Made by a program: the position numbers and the translations under genes. From Channallabes apus (Eukaryota; Chordata; Actinopteri; Siluriformes; Clariidae): a stretch of 64,000 nt of DNA. The stretch covers positions 25,097,801-25,161,800 of the forward strand of contig CM060109.1 in NCBI GenBank assembly GCA_030522415.1, written 5' to 3'. The notes under the pieces are model-generated. The model saw only the letters and a list, made by a program, of their open reading frames with translations, had not been told where the DNA came from and searched no databases. Shown in pieces: positions 47,261 through 60,400 of the stretch; position 1 is the stretch's first letter; each line of letters opens with the position of its first letter.

Positions 47261-48002
47261 AAATTCACCAACCAGTTGATCTCAACACATCTAATGCTTC
47301 TGTAATGTTTTGTTTGCTTTCTTTAGAATTTTTGCCTTTTATATGACCTGTACTATATTACTCGTTCTGTTCTGGAGACTGGTGTAGATCTAAGATCTTC
47401 TTATATAACATATTGTATATTGCTTGCAAATTACTGCACACAGAAATGTACTAAACTTAAAAATAAGAAGTGTTTCTAGGAGCAAGTTATATAACATTTT
47501 ACTCAGGATCAAAGGACTCCACAACGAAACAGACAAAATAATTAAATGCAAAGTTTTTTTATTGTGGTAAATGTTGTAATACTAAATATCATCTGATTTT
47601 CAAATGATAAGTAAATAAATCTCGCTTGCTTCTAGAAGTGTATCAAACTGACATGTGGAGATGAAGCTGTGGGTAGCATTCATCACTTAACCCGAGCAAG
47701 GTGGCCTGTTTGAAACCCCTTTTTCTCTAGAGGGAAGCATATGGCTGATGCATCTGTTCTCTGAACACCACATTCAGAAGAGTCATTCCAGCAAACAAGT
47801 TGTCCTTATTTTAACATATACTGTATGTCGTTCATTAATTCATTCTTTATATATACTTACATTCTGTTGTTTTAAGTTAAATTCCCCTGAGCTTATAAGT
47901 CGAAATGTTTTAGGAAACTGTCTGATTAATCACTTTTTCAGGGATGTATTTAATAGCAGAAAACTTCCTGAAATTAACAACCAGTCCATGTGCTTTAATG
48001 TA
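47261..48002. other. intergenic AT-rich sequence, no gene
   Basis: Unique AT-rich sequence; nothing recognised. Confidence 0.5.
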
Positions 48003-48027
48003 TAAGGGATGCTCAAGTCAAACCGGG

Positions 48028-48101
<74 letters not shown>

Positions 48102-48624
48102 ATTTATTTATTTTTTTTACCTTGATACATCATATATAACATGATAACATATATATGAAAAGTTTTAATCGTACTTCAGAGCAGTATCCCGACTGCCTGT
48201 TTCATGTCTCACATGCTGGTCTCCCAGGAACTCCTTTAATGGCTCAAGCATGTGAAAATGGCTCAGAGTGAGGTCAGGACTGTACAGAGGATGTGGCTGA
48301 GTTCCTGTAATGTACAAGTGGTGTTCGTACACAGTTCAAACAAACAGATGTGTCTCTTCTGCAAGTTGGTGACAGCTTATCTGTTGATTTTTAAAAATCA
48401 GGCATTCCACTTGCTGAAAGTTCACGGGAACAACTGCAGTGGGCTCTGAGCCACCTCGCTTAGGATCGTCATTCACGGACATACAGCTCTTTTTAAAAGT
48501 TACTGTAAAATGTTTTGCTGAGGCCAAGAGCCTCATCTCTGTACTGTGCCTGAAGTCATTTTACACCTTCATTCCCTGAGAAGTCTTTTTTAACAAGTCC
48601 CGGTTTTGACTTGAATATCCCTCA
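48003..48624 (-). mobile_element. mariner-type element, deleted, with transposase N-terminal remnant
   Basis: Bounded by TA dinucleotides (48001-02, 48625-26) and inverted ends: TAAGGGATGCTCAAGTCAAA on the left, and TGAGGGATATTCAAGTCAAA inwards from the right, both continuing into 'accggga'. On the minus strand from 48536 a frame contains SVNDDPKRGGSEPTAVVP and QLAEETHL, like the 'DDPRxGRPxTA ... ISxxxLAEExxxS' HTH region of mariner transposases. The catalytic part is gone. The left half is filled by an (AT)n tract (48030-48074) and a T-run (48074-48101). The related relic at 11170-11580 lacks ends. Confidence 0.8.
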
Positions 48625-48626
48625 TA

Positions 48627-50086
48627 TTTGAACAATAATCATTTTTATTATTAATACCGTACACACAAATCTTTTTCATGATTAGTCAATGCATCTGAAA
48701 TTCGAAGTTTGCATACAGTATAATATACAGTATTAAATTGCTGTAGATAGATACTGTAACAGTTACTGTTTTCCAGCAGGCCCTAATAAACAATCTGTAC
48801 TGTGCTGTTTGACAACAGAAGATACTCAAAAGCACTTAATCTTTCTTAAGACTACATCTAGTTTTAGCTTAAGAGCATTTGGGCTAAGGAAATGCACATT
48901 AACCTTTCAGACTGCCAAAGACAGTGAGACATATGGTCAATGATATGGATAAACAGTGCAACACTGGCCATTAGTTTCTCCATCTGTTAGTGTATACATC
49001 TAGGATCTCGGTGTAAAAACCTCACAGATTTTGTCTTTCAGCACCACCGCCTGGTGTGACAAACAGAATAAGCCACTGGTGGCAAGAAAGTGAGTCTTTT
49101 TTTTTTTATTATGGGCCACCGGCCATGTTCTGCCTGCAGGCCGCATCATCAGATCACCAAACATTTGATCATCTGTAATTGTGATCACACATGCCTCGGA
49201 AAACAACTGCTGCAAATGCAATCTAAAACGAGACTTTAAAGGGCCGAATGGAAATCCCATTCCTGGGAGCTCTTAAATAAACAATGGGCATGTGCAGCAT
49301 TACTCATATCAGTAACCTCTATCCTGTGGGGACAAGGTTAACATCAGCCCTGTGCGAAATGAAGGTCCCAAAATAACAATCACAAAGTGCCTCCACTAAA
49401 CAACACAATCAAAGCCAAGCCGCACACTCATTGTTTAATTCTCTCGTTTTTATCTAAGACATCTCCCAGCATGCTCTTATCTTTGACCCTCAGCTTGTTG
49501 CTTTGTTGCGGTTTCCTCTAAGATGCTAGATGACCTTGAGAGGCCTGTCATTAAACCCTGACCCATTTGATGATCCCTTCATGTGGAATGCATATGCTGA
49601 ACAGGAGCTGCTTTCACACAGTAGGGGTGAAGCGAAGTGCTTACAAAAATATGACTTGACACGCTTTATCAAATGGGGAAAGATGAAGACAAAACAGCTG
49701 CTGCTGCTGTCGTAAGCAATCTGGCCGTGATTGAATAAAAGTGTCAAGAAAAGGGCCGCTTGATGGTCTTTTGTTCTTTTCCATCCAGCTTGATGTTAGT
49801 TTGAGCTGTCAGGGGGGAATCACAGCTGTGTGATTTATCAATAGCCGAGTGACCTTGTAGCCAGTGGCGGATGCACACACAGCAGCCCCATATTCAATCT
49901 CCAAACACCACGAACACATCCGCAAATGCTGAATATACATGATTGGGCTGCAGTGGACTGATGGAAAGTGACTGCTTTTATTTATGAACCTTTATGAAAC
50001 AAATAGCTCCATCATCAACAAATTCCACTTCTGCGTCATTGCTGTGTCATTGTAGATAGCACACCTATATGATAAATAGGCAGGAG
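48627..50086. other. intergenic unique sequence, candidate regulatory block
   Basis: Repeat-poor. 48830-50000 has even composition and reads as unique single-copy DNA, with a T-run at about 49098. Open frames on both strands (for example 49000-49260, 49526-49747) show no family motif. Possible enhancer-bearing desert sequence. Confidence 0.35.
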
Positions 50087-50103
50087 GACAGACGGACAGA
50101 CAG

Positions 50104-50193
<90 letters not shown>
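50087..50193. repeat. compound (GACA)n / (GATA)n microsatellite
   Basis: (GACA)n-like tract from 50087 passing at about 50139 into (GATA)n to 50193. Confidence 0.97.
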
Positions 50194-52431
50194 GTCTTCT
50201 ATTTGACCAGTGGTTAAAATCCAATATACGTACTGTATGATACGAATAAATAAAATGAATATACTACGAGAAAAGATTGACGCATTGAAATGTAGAGCTG
50301 CTCTGCTTCCCCTATTGATCAGAAGTCTACTAGATTTTCTGAGATGTATTTCAGCAAGATTTTCGTCAAAATCAACGCTGCTTTTTTTTTTTTCCTGAAG
50401 ACGAGCACCATTGTGATGAAGCAGATGTTATATTACAGGCTGGCACATTCATTACTCTCATAAACCCATCTGCAGAATAGCTTTTTATGCAAATTCTTTG
50501 CAAATCTGCATAAATAAAGTCCTAATTAAAACCTTTGAACAAACCTCCAGACTATTTGATACCAAAGTGATCATAATTATTAAAAACAGGTAAAACTCAC
50601 TAGAAGAGGCTGATTAAAAAAAATAATTACAAAAAAAAAGAAAAGGATAAAAAAAACAACAAGTTATTTTACCTGATAAACATATAAAAGACAGAGACCG
50701 GTTCTGCATCCACCAAAGCGGCGCTATATATTTTTCATATTGCTTTATGGTGCGATTATCTGGGAGTAATGAATCCTTGCTAACATATCTGGGAACAATA
50801 AAATGGGTTTACTGCAGATTGTAAGAGATAAAATATTTGAAATAGATATTAGGTTTTAAGCAGGCATTTCATCATGCAGGGTGAATATGTAACCCAGAGT
50901 TGAAGCGAATAATAGATCCAAGGTTGCTCTAATCAAAGTGTTGTGTATTATCCATTTACCTCACATTTTTTCTTTTTCACTGGGTATGTAAAACATGAAC
51001 CCAGGCGACTGCCTTTAGAGAACCCCAGTGACTGACAGCTCTTTCTTTCTAGGCATTGCTAATCACTTTAATCATGAAGGTGCCCTTTTGTTCAGACTTT
51101 ATTCACCTCAGAGGAACAGCGCTGTTTGTGTTCATTAATATACTCGGGAACAAGTTTTAGGGTTTCTTTACAAGTTTCATTTATCCTGGCACTAAGTAAT
51201 AGGGTTGATCAATTAATTGATTATCAGAATGATGAAGGCTAAAATATGAGGCAATATGAGATTTTTTTTTATATACAGCTAACTTCAAGTGAGTGGAGGG
51301 CTAAAGAAGGAGCGAGGCCAGTGGAGGCTAATAGAGACAGCTTTGTTCGATGATTAGTGGTCTATTCTGAAAGAATCTGGGCAATGACTGTGGAGGAGGA
51401 GCTGAGGAAAGATCAGGTAATGATTAAGAATGTGCCTGCTGAGGATCCACTCATCTCTCAGACTGCCATATATCATAACATATTTAGTCTTAAACTTTTC
51501 ATACTAATCAAGGCAAGAAAATCTTAACATGAGGCTCACATACAGTATACGGTGCATGAGCCGCATGAAATCCTTCAAAAAGCGAAATGTAGATCTGAGT
51601 AAACTTTCTAATAAACAAACACAATTTAAAGTTTAAAACGCGGATTAACACTTTTTTTAAACAGGTAATAGACGTTCATACACTCATTCTGCTATCTAAT
51701 GTACCATTTTGCACATCTGCTCATTTGCACATTTGCTCTATTCTCAGTTTCTCTCACACATGATAAACAGTCTTCACCTTGTACACGCCACATCCATGTT
51801 CTGTCTCCAGAGTGCAAATTGGCATCTGCTTTAGCAGTTCTTTCAGGTGAAAAGCTGATCGTTCTATATGTTGTCGAATATTGTAATATTCGTCTCATTC
51901 GATATTACACTCTGACAGATATCTTACACTCTATGACACACCAGACTCCTGCTAATGACCAGTGGATCTCATGTTACAAAATTGTATCTGTATGTACTAT
52001 AAATATTCGAGTCGAAAATAATCTGCAATTTGTATTGCAGGCATGATTTTGCCATAAAGTGTTTTGTGTGCAAAACGCTGTCCTGCAGGTCCGGAATATT
52101 AAAATAAGCACTGTTTATAGAGTGTTATATCTCCCTATAAAACCTAATCTACCTTTCAACACACATGTTCACGTTACACTTACAGCATTCGGATTTAACA
52201 TGCTTATAAGACTTTTCTTGCCTTCTTAGTAAGAGAAATTTCAAAAAGTAGAAAATAGAAAGTTAAACATTGTATTTCATATTGAGAACAATAAAAATGT
52301 AAACAAATGAAACAATGTAAAAAGAACATTAGGAAAATGAATTACATTTTTAGTCGCTTCACTGCTTATTTCAGAATTTTACACATCATTCTCACTGGCA
52401 GATAAATTCTTTCAGAATGTATTTCTCTTTC

Positions 52432-52435
<4 letters not shown>
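50194..52435. other. intergenic unique sequence
   Basis: No mobile element or gene recognised. 50400-51200 is unique and AT-balanced with several TAATTA words and could be regulatory. An A-rich patch lies at 50610-50660. The 115-codon frame at 51699-52046 and its antisense partner have no signature. Confidence 0.4.

Positions 52436-52511
<76 letters not shown>
52436..52511. repeat. (GT)n microsatellite
   Basis: Uninterrupted (GT)n of about 75 bp. Confidence 0.98.
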
Positions 52512-52512
<1 letters not shown>

Positions 52513-53307
52513 CAGAGCACCTGTAAGGTGAAGGCTGGTGATGAGCTTACAAGCTTATTGCTGTCCTCCATCTCATTTGAATCACTAGGCAAATATTTTG
52601 AGTGAAGACACAACACTGTCCACATCAAACGCACCACATTCCTCGAGAAGATTAGCCAAAATTATTCATCATTATTTCGCCTTGCTTGGATGAATCGAAC
52701 TCTATCTAGTTGTCGTTGTGATGAAATTGGAGACAGTTTAAAAGGCCTTGGTATGTTTGGAGTCTGGATAATGCTCAGTCTCCTTTATGAAAGGGCCAGA
52801 GGCTGGAGCAGATTAATAAGTGAACACTGAATGCCTTTCACTGATACTATCCCTCGGCTCTCCATGTAAAAGCCTGTTGAGAGGTTAAATTAAATTGCTG
52901 TAATAAATGTTTGGTTTCAGCCAGCAGTATCACTGAATATCAAACACACACCCTTGTGTGCAGAACATCGGGGTGTGTGTGTGTGGGGGGGGGGGGGGGG
53001 CATGATCAGGCAAAGCAGGTGGGGGGAAGCACTATGTACATTAGAAACAGAGTTGTTTCCACTTAAACATTAATTATAACAGGGACTAGAAAAACAATTT
53101 ATTGTTGAATGTATTCAGAGTTACTGTAATTAAATTATTCCATTTAATTAACAAATTATATTGAACTATTCCCCAGAGACTGGCATTAGTCTCATCTGCT
53201 GTTTTACAAACACGAGCAGAATAATACTATCAAAATGATCAGGGACTGATAACGTGATGTTAAATGCAGGCAGTGAAAGTACGTGAGAACTGCTATGTTT
53301 TTTCCAG

Positions 53308-53350
<43 letters not shown>

Positions 53351-53995
53351 GCAAAATACTTTTCATATGTAAAAATCATAAATATGTTCTTTAGCAAGCC
53401 ATTTCATTTTTCATTTCTAAGCAGCCTAATAACCCAGTGCTATTGTTTATGTTGTCTCGTGCAGCACATTACACAATGAAAAGTGGAATACACTGAAATT
53501 TTGATGTTTCAATCAACATACACTTTAAATTAGCAGACAGGCAGAAAAACTCTTTCACCTCTGCATACAAGGAGGCAAAATATAATAAGCTGCCAAACAT
53601 TTGATGCATATAATAGTAATAATAATAAATTAATAAACACAGTATTTTCTTCTCAACTGTAGCTTTCTAGTTAATCAACCAACCACTCACCAGTTAAATA
53701 GCACATAAAGTGGCAGTGTCCTCGTAAATCTTTTTCACGACTAAACAGTGCCACCTGCTGGGAATAAGCTGCAACTACACAACTACCTTGTCAAAAACTC
53801 AAGTAGTTTTATACAGAAATGTTAGTTTCATAAAACTAACATTTAAAACTAGTAAAACTTATAACACTTACAGTTAGGTATACCTTAGGACTGAATATAA
53901 AGCAGTGCATAGTGGTTAATAAAATTATTTATTAGTGAATGTCTGAGAGAATTAATGTTTCAATTTACATTTTCTTATACACAGCAATCTGAAAC

Positions 53996-54029
<34 letters not shown>
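52512..54029. other. intergenic sequence with G-run, (TTA)n and (CT)n
   Basis: Unique sequence around a G-run (52985-53000), (TTA)n (53310-53350) and (CT)n (53999-54029). 52620-52960 looks unique and balanced. No gene recognised. Confidence 0.45.
53310..53350. repeat. (TTA)n microsatellite
   Basis: Uninterrupted (TTA)n of about 40 bp. Confidence 0.96.
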
Positions 54030-54032
<3 letters not shown>

Positions 54033-54381
54033 TATTTTCTATAGCGCTGTATCCTGTGTTCAGGGTCACGGGCACCTGGAGCCTATCCTAGGAGGCTTAC
54101 GGCACAAGGCAAGGTACAACCTGGACAGGGTGCCAATCCATCGCAGGGCACACACACATAGACAGAGACACTCATTCACACACTATGGGCAATTTGCGAA
54201 TGCCAATTAGCCTAATCTGCATATCTTTGAAGTGTGGGAGGAAACTGGAGTACCCAGAGGAAACCCACCAAGCACGGGGAGAACATGCACACACAGACGG
54301 TAATCGAGACTGGCCAGGAATCGAACCCGGACCCTGGAGGTGCAAGGCGACAGTGCTAACCACTACACCACCGTGCCGCCC
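54030..54381 (-). repeat. tRNA-derived SINE-like repeat, copy 5
   Basis: Minus-strand copy, well preserved. Read leftwards from 54381: 'ggcggcacggtggtgtagtg' then 'gttagcactgtcgcc' and the B-box 'gggttcgattcctgg'. The body continues to 'ctaggataggctccagg' and ends near 54040 at 'gcgctatagaaaataagtga'. It ends directly against the (CT)n tract. Confidence 0.87.
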
Positions 54382-55674
54382 AATATGAAACTATAAAATT
54401 ATTTTTTTAACAATAATAGAAAAACAACGACAATGGCATACCATACCTGGACAAAAACTAATTATATAGATAAAATTAAATCTTAATTAAATAATACTTG
54501 ATCATCTGAATGCTCCCTGCTGAAATCCACCTTAGACTGACAAGTTACCAGCTGCCAAAACATAGGCTGCCCAAATCAGTCGACTCTCTCTAGCAGCTGG
54601 AAAGTGTTGGTAGGAGGGGAAAACTTGCTACATTTTCACTACAATATAGGATGTGGCTGTGTCAGGACAATTACTACTGGTCAATGTAATTTACCAGTAA
54701 TAATTTACCAGCTGGAAAAGATGGTCTACCGGTTTGACCAGCTGTTAGACCAACTGGGAGTTGGACAATTTAGCAGGAGTTTTCAGGAAGGATTGTTACA
54801 AATGCTAGTATAGAAAGTAAATAAATGATCTAATTAAATGATTAAGTGCTTAAGAGAATAAATATAATTACTAGAACAAATAGAAAGAAACCTGACAACA
54901 GAAAGAACATGTGCTCCCTGAGGTAGATCTTTGTAACGGTAGACACTCGTTGTTAGAGAGACATTCAGACTGGAAGGGGATGTTCTCAGAGCGGAAGTCC
55001 GAACGCTGAATCTCTAGGAATATAGAACAGCATCCCAGAAAGGAGAAAAAAAAGTTCTAAAAGGAAAGCTTCAGATCATAATGTCTTAGTAGTCATAAAA
55101 AAGGCGACAATGCGACTTGGCACAGAGTCTACAAGTCTCAGGACAGTAACCTTCCAAAAGATATTTACTTAATTGTAAGGACTACCGATTAGCAGTGACC
55201 TTTTAGTCTAAGAGGGCAAGTGGACACGAAGCCAGCATATCACCATCTACTTGTCAGTGAGGAATGATTTATCTGACCATATCACTTTTCCAAATCTCTG
55301 TAGACCAGTGATTATGGTTTTCACCACTGAAGTCTTACATGTGCATTTGTCATTATAATGAGGGGTTCAGTTGTGCACACTGCATCCCTTCGATAATGTC
55401 CCTGTAGATGTGAGTGGCCTGTGCTGACATTCTTAGTCACATAAAAAACCCTTGCTCTTACAGCAAGAATTACCTTAGATGTCTAATTAATTTGCAGGTA
55501 TTATTGTGTGCATATATTCTTCCATATGTTCTTCCAGTGTTAGGGTGTTGACTGCTTTATTGTATCATATACTGTAGTACACCTGCCTGAAAGGATCTGC
55601 ACCTCATTCTGTTTTGGCCTATTATTGCTGATGCACAAAGTGAGTTCTATTAAGAAACAGTTTGCCAAATTTGG
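54382..55674. other. intergenic sequence with weak repeat scraps
   Basis: No gene recognised. 55200-55450 has the look of a decayed transposon ('gaccatatcacttttccaaa', also echoed at about 16041), but I could not assign it. Confidence 0.35.
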
Positions 55675-55895
55675 TGCAGAAGAACTTAAGTGGACTGAAC
55701 AGAGCCCTGTTCTCAACCCCACTAACCACTAACCCTAACCCTCCCCCCAATTTTTAGCTCTGAGTAAATCCCCACATTCCAAAATCTAAGAAAAATCTTC
55801 ACGGATGGTCCCCAACTTACAAATGAGTTCTGTTCCAGGAGCGTGTTTGTAAGTCGAATTCATTTGTAAGTCTGACAAAGTGAGTTTTATACACA
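55675..55895. repeat. Tc1-type scrap next to a dispersed-repeat fragment
   Basis: 55675-55800 reads 'gtgcagaagaacttaagtgg' then 'agccctgttctcaacccc', resembling the K/W...P(D/V)LNP block of Tc1-type relics. 55805-55880 ('gtccccaacttacaaatgag', with 'tttgtaagtcgaattcattt') resembles a dispersed repeat common in fish. Both are short and decayed. Confidence 0.4.
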
Positions 55896-57344
55896 TTTGA
55901 CACAAATATACAATGTAAAACATAAAAAAAATTCTATTTCCCATGTTCCAGGATAAAGTGTTTGCTGAAATGAATGACGTACAAAATCCAAAATTTACAA
56001 AATGTATATTTATATAATTCATAGGACCTACTGTATTGACTTAATTATCAGCTGTTTTTGATAAAGACATACTCCAAATATAGGTCTGTACCTACAGTTC
56101 GTGCAGGGCTTTAATTGGACCTAAACCTCTGAAATTTCAGCTTGTCATGTCATTGCACACTTTCTTTGCCAGCTTTTTGTGTGTTACTGGAAAGTGCTTT
56201 GGACTATAATAACTCTGACTCACTCACTCATCTTCTACACCGCTTTATACTGTATTCAGGATCGCAGGAGTATAATAAAAAAATTATTAATTAGGCCATT
56301 TAATGATTCCTTAGCTTCAATTTAACACTATAAGACGAGGGAAAACCAAAATGCCTTTTACTGTATACTTACTACTAGAGATGACATGACACCACTTTTT
56401 CTTTTCTGATACCAATAGTAATACCAAAATCTTGTGCCGATATTGAAACCCATCTGATAACCTTTTGTTAAAAAGTGTTTCTTAATAAAACACTGAAAAA
56501 TAAAGAAACATAGCATAAAATACAATTTATTTAATATCTACTAACTTATATACATTAGCAATTATTTTTATACATTGTGAATGGAACAATCAGGTGAAAA
56601 TTTAAATCTCCCTCATGGAATAAAAATTATTCTGATCCTAATATTGATTTTAAACCCTAGAATCAGAAAATCCCATAAATGGCTGTATTTAAGCAACCTG
56701 AGCAAAGTAGGTCATGCTATTTAATCTTCACTAATGACATGCCAGTTAAAGTATGGCCTCTATAATCCTTCTGTATTATTACTACTACTGCTATGATTGT
56801 TAAGTTAAGTGAACGCCTAAAATTTTGATCTGCAAGTTTGCTGTGTTTGCACGCTATCAATATAAACTTTTCATTCCTCTTGTTTTGTTTTGCTTTGCGT
56901 CAAAGACTGGATAATGCTGTACCTGTACCTGTAAATACAGGTTCTGATTCACACTATAGAACCTGTTCACATTTATAACCTTTGTTTCACTACAGTTTAA
57001 CAACAGATATTTTGATAAGTAACACCCTTGCAATTAAATACCTCTAAATAACCGGTCATTAGGCGTGTCTCATGTTGTTCTACTTACTGTATTTTTCCTG
57101 CAAAAACCAAACTTCGTCGTTTGTAGTAAAAACACATACACTGCGTTTTTTTAAAAGTGATTTTTAAAATATTTACAGTTTCAAAGCACCACCCTGTTCC
57201 TCTCTGTATGTGCAATTTCGTAGAAAGTAATACAAAGAGAAATTTGTTGACAACCTGAAACATCATTTCAAATAACTCTGTATTAATTCTGTTTATACTG
57301 TACATCTGGCCATCTTTTTTAACTCCCTTGAGTGTTTCAACTTT
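55896..57344. other. intergenic AT-rich sequence
   Basis: AT-rich. A fragment at 56215-56272 ('cactcactcatcttctacac', 'ctttatactgtattcagg') matches the 3' end of the SINE family. Otherwise no feature. Confidence 0.45.
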
Positions 57345-57675
57345 CACTTATTCATTTTTTTATACCGTTTATCCTGTGTATGGTCGCAGTGGGCCTGTAG
57401 TCTATCCCAACTCTCAGGAACTCAGGGCTCATGGAGGGGGATACAATTGATAATGTGCCAACTCATTGCAGGGCACAAACACATACTCACACATGTAATC
57501 ATACACTACAGGGAATTTGGGAACACATCTCTGCCTACAGAGCGTGTCTTTGGACTGTAGGGGGAAACCAGAAGGAAACCCACAAAGCACAGAGAGAACA
57601 TGTACACAAACCAGAGCTGTGATTTTAACCGACAGCCCTGGAGGTGTGAGCCAACAGTGTTAACCATGGAGCCAC
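57345..57675 (-). repeat. tRNA-derived SINE-like repeat, copy 6 (diverged)
   Basis: Minus-strand copy with stronger decay. 'ggagccactgtg' (head, degenerate), 'gccaacagtgttaacc', 'gtctttggactgtaggggga', 'ccaactcattgcagggcaca' and the 'taccgtttatcctgtgtatg' end remain recognisable. Older than copies 3 and 5. Confidence 0.7.
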
Positions 57676-57882
57676 TGTGTGCCTGTGTTGTAAATCTTGT
57701 TCAGTTAATTGACCTATAGTAGGAAACACATAAGAATGTTTCCACCATGTTATCGTCCTGAATTATTTAATAAATACCAATGCCAATTACTTATTGTACA
57801 AAGAAGAAGTGCAGTTAGCTTATTTTTTTTATGCTATAAGCTTCAGCACTTCATCAGTAATGGGGCTATTGACTTACTGTAA

Positions 57883-57887
<5 letters not shown>

Positions 57888-57975
<88 letters not shown>
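57888..57975. repeat. (GT)n microsatellite
   Basis: Uninterrupted (GT)n of about 88 bp, the longest perfect dinucleotide tract in the window. The Cys-Val frames reading through it are artefacts. Confidence 0.98.
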
Positions 57976-57976
<1 letters not shown>

Positions 57977-58104
57977 TAAACGATGGGGAATTTGAACAAA
58001 AAACCCGAAACACCGCTGTGCACTTGGTTGCATTTGACTTTAAACCTGTTACTCCTTACTCAGCCCCATTAGCGATACAGTAACCACTTTATCTTTATCC
58101 CTCT

Positions 58105-58365
58105 CTACCTCACTTACTCATCCTTCATACCGATTATCCTATGCAGGGTCACGGGTGGCCTGGAGCTTATCCCAGGGGACTTGGAACAGAAAAGGTGGGG
58201 GGGCGGAGTACACCATAAATGGGGTGCCAATCCATTACAAGGCACAGACAAACTCACACACTCACTCACACACTATAGGCAATTTGTAAATGCCAATTAC
58301 TGTAGTCTAATCCCCATGTCTTTAGACTGTGGGAGGAAACTAGTGGAGGAAACCCACCATGCATT
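58105..58365 (-). repeat. tRNA-derived SINE-like repeat, copy 7 (head lost)
   Basis: Minus-strand copy from 'accgattatcctatgcaggg' (58129) to about 'ggaaacccaccatgc' (58363). It contains 'gggtgccaatccattacaag' and 'ctttagactgtgggagg'. The tRNA-like head is missing. Confidence 0.75.
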
Positions 58366-59309
58366 CAGCTGATGTGGCACCACCTGCTGAATTCAATGTA
58401 TTAGAATTGAAGATGAGTAAAATAGCAGTCTTAATTAAAGGTGGGTGAAATGTATAATATTCTGCATTTTATCTGTAGTATATTGAGAAGGAAACAATGC
58501 AATTGACTTTTCATGGATGGTGAAGGATTTTTTTTTTGGTGCCATGGTTTGAAAGAAAGGTACTGTGAGATAGTTAGGCCATAGTACTGTACATCTATGA
58601 GGTACAGTCAAAATGATTATTTGTATTATTAGAATGTAATGAAAATGAACATTTATGAGCTTACTCCTTCACTACAGTACATGTCCTTCACCCAAGGCGA
58701 CTCACTTCTAACAATAGATGAGAGCTGGTGGAGCCCTTCTTTGAAGAAGCCTTCATTTTGGTTCTTGAGTAAAAGATACACCTCGGTAATCACCTTGTCA
58801 TTGTCAAACAACTGCCACAAAGTGGAAGGAAGCGTTCACTAGGTCGGGGAGAGTAGGGGGGGATGAGGTAGAACTTCGTACTCCAATTCACCTCCAAGTT
58901 TCACAGTTTCATGAGCTTAATGGGCTGGCATAATGCTGCCATGAGGAATACACACTTAAATTCTTTCAACAAGGTACGATTTTTCTCAAGCAGGAGCTAT
59001 TTTGCTTTTGACCCTCCAGTGCCAACATGCGGAACTACAGTATACCACTAATTCATTAAGCAAGAAGAAATGTTCTTGAGCATACTCATTGCCGGAGACA
59101 TAATTGAAGCAAATATTTTCACTTTTTTCCTACAATAATAGGAACTTTATGACCACCACTCATACAATTACTGTATACATTATTCATTTTAACCAAATCT
59201 AATGGTTACTTGGTAGGTTCTTCTCAGGGCAATCTATCATATATCCAAACCTTGAAACTATGGGAAATTTCAGTAAAAAGAACTGTAATACTAAGTCTCG
59301 TCAGGTCAA
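58366..59309. other. intergenic unique sequence
   Basis: Unique AT-rich sequence with a T-run at about 58527; no feature recognised. Confidence 0.45.
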
Positions 59310-60400
59310 GTCAAGTAGGCTTTTATTGTCATTTCAACCATATACAGTTCAGTACACAGTGAAACGAAATAACATTCCTCCAGGACCAAGGTGCTACAGT
59401 ACATACAACATAAATTAACAGAAAACTATTTAAGTCAAACAAGAGCGACAGAGTGACAACACGACAGCATGACACATTTCAATACTTCATGGTAATGAGG
59501 TAATGAGTTGAGGTAGTGGGAGGACAAACAGTAAACAGTAAACATTTCTTGTAAGTAGCAGCAAAGATAAAATTGCTTTGTGAAAATAACAAGTAATAAA
59601 TATTCTGCAAGAGAGTGGTTGTTGATCAGTGTGTTTGCAGGTGTGTGCTTATCAGTTCAGTCCCAATGTTATTAGGTAGTTGAGTTTATGTGAGTGATTG
59701 TATGTGTGTGTGAGTGTGTGTGTTTGTGGTTGTGTGTCTGTTTTTCAATTCAATTCAATTCAATTTTATTTATATAGCGCTTTTAACAATGGTCATTGTC
59801 TCAAAGCAGCTAAAAAAAATGAAAGAAAATTTACGAAAAATGAAAGAAATTTTTTTACAAAAGAAAATTATTGGAAGTGTGTATGTGTGAGAAAAATGTG
59901 TCTAGATAATAATGAGATGAATGAATGATGAATGAAATGGGTCTGATGAGCAAGCCAAGGGTGACGGCGACGGTGGCAAGGAAAAACTTCCTGAAATGGC
60001 ATTAGGACGAAACCTTGAGAGGAACCAGACTCAACAGGGAACCCATCCTCATTTGGGTGATAACAGATAGAAATTATATATCATCATGTGTGTTGTGCAG
60101 GTGAAAGTTCAATATGATAGAAGTTCTTTAAATTAATATGTTTTTCTGCTTAGTCCCTTTTTGTTGAGGAGACGGATGACTTGTGGAAAGAAGCTGTTGC
60201 ACAGTCTTCATGTGGGTCCCCATATGCTTCTGTATCTTTTTTGAGGAGTGAGTGTGGGGGGGGGGGGGGGTGGCGAACTGCAGTGGGTCCAGTGAGGGGG
60301 CAGGAGGGTCTTGATGTGTCTCATGATGAGCTGCTCGAAGCACTTCATGATGATGCGTGTGAGTGCAACATTACGGTAGTCATTGAGACAGGACTAAGTC
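59310..60400 (-). mobile_element. LINE remnant on the minus strand, interrupted by another repeat
   Basis: The lower part (59310-59640) reads on the minus strand into an AATAAA-bearing 3' end with a 'ttgacttgac' pentanucleotide tail, typical of CR1/L2/Rex-type LINEs. The upper part (60270-60390) encodes, on the minus strand, [18 protein letters not shown], the DYRPVALTSxxMKxFERL motif at the start of LINE reverse transcriptase. Its continuation (SLDPLQFA) is in another frame. Between them sits a separate repeat (59745-60125). A G-run (60256-60270) has grown in the coding part. Inactive; clade not assigned. Confidence 0.75.
59745..60125 (-). repeat. interspersed repeat, copy 2, nested in the LINE remnant
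   Basis: Minus-strand repeat with a (ATTGA)n tail at 59745-59766 next to 'ttttatttatatagcgcttt'. The far end has 'acgaaaccttgagaggaacc' and 'agactcaacagggaaccca', shared with 15497-15850. It splits the LINE's 3' region from its coding part, so it inserted later. Confidence 0.65.

Noticed and set aside
44689..50193. CRISPR-like array from regularly spaced repeats
   Set aside because: The only regular arrays are microsatellites and the Helitron 5' units, which lack spacers; the organism is a vertebrate.
57794..58083. Cys-Val repeat proteins
   Set aside because: Translation of a (GT)n tract.
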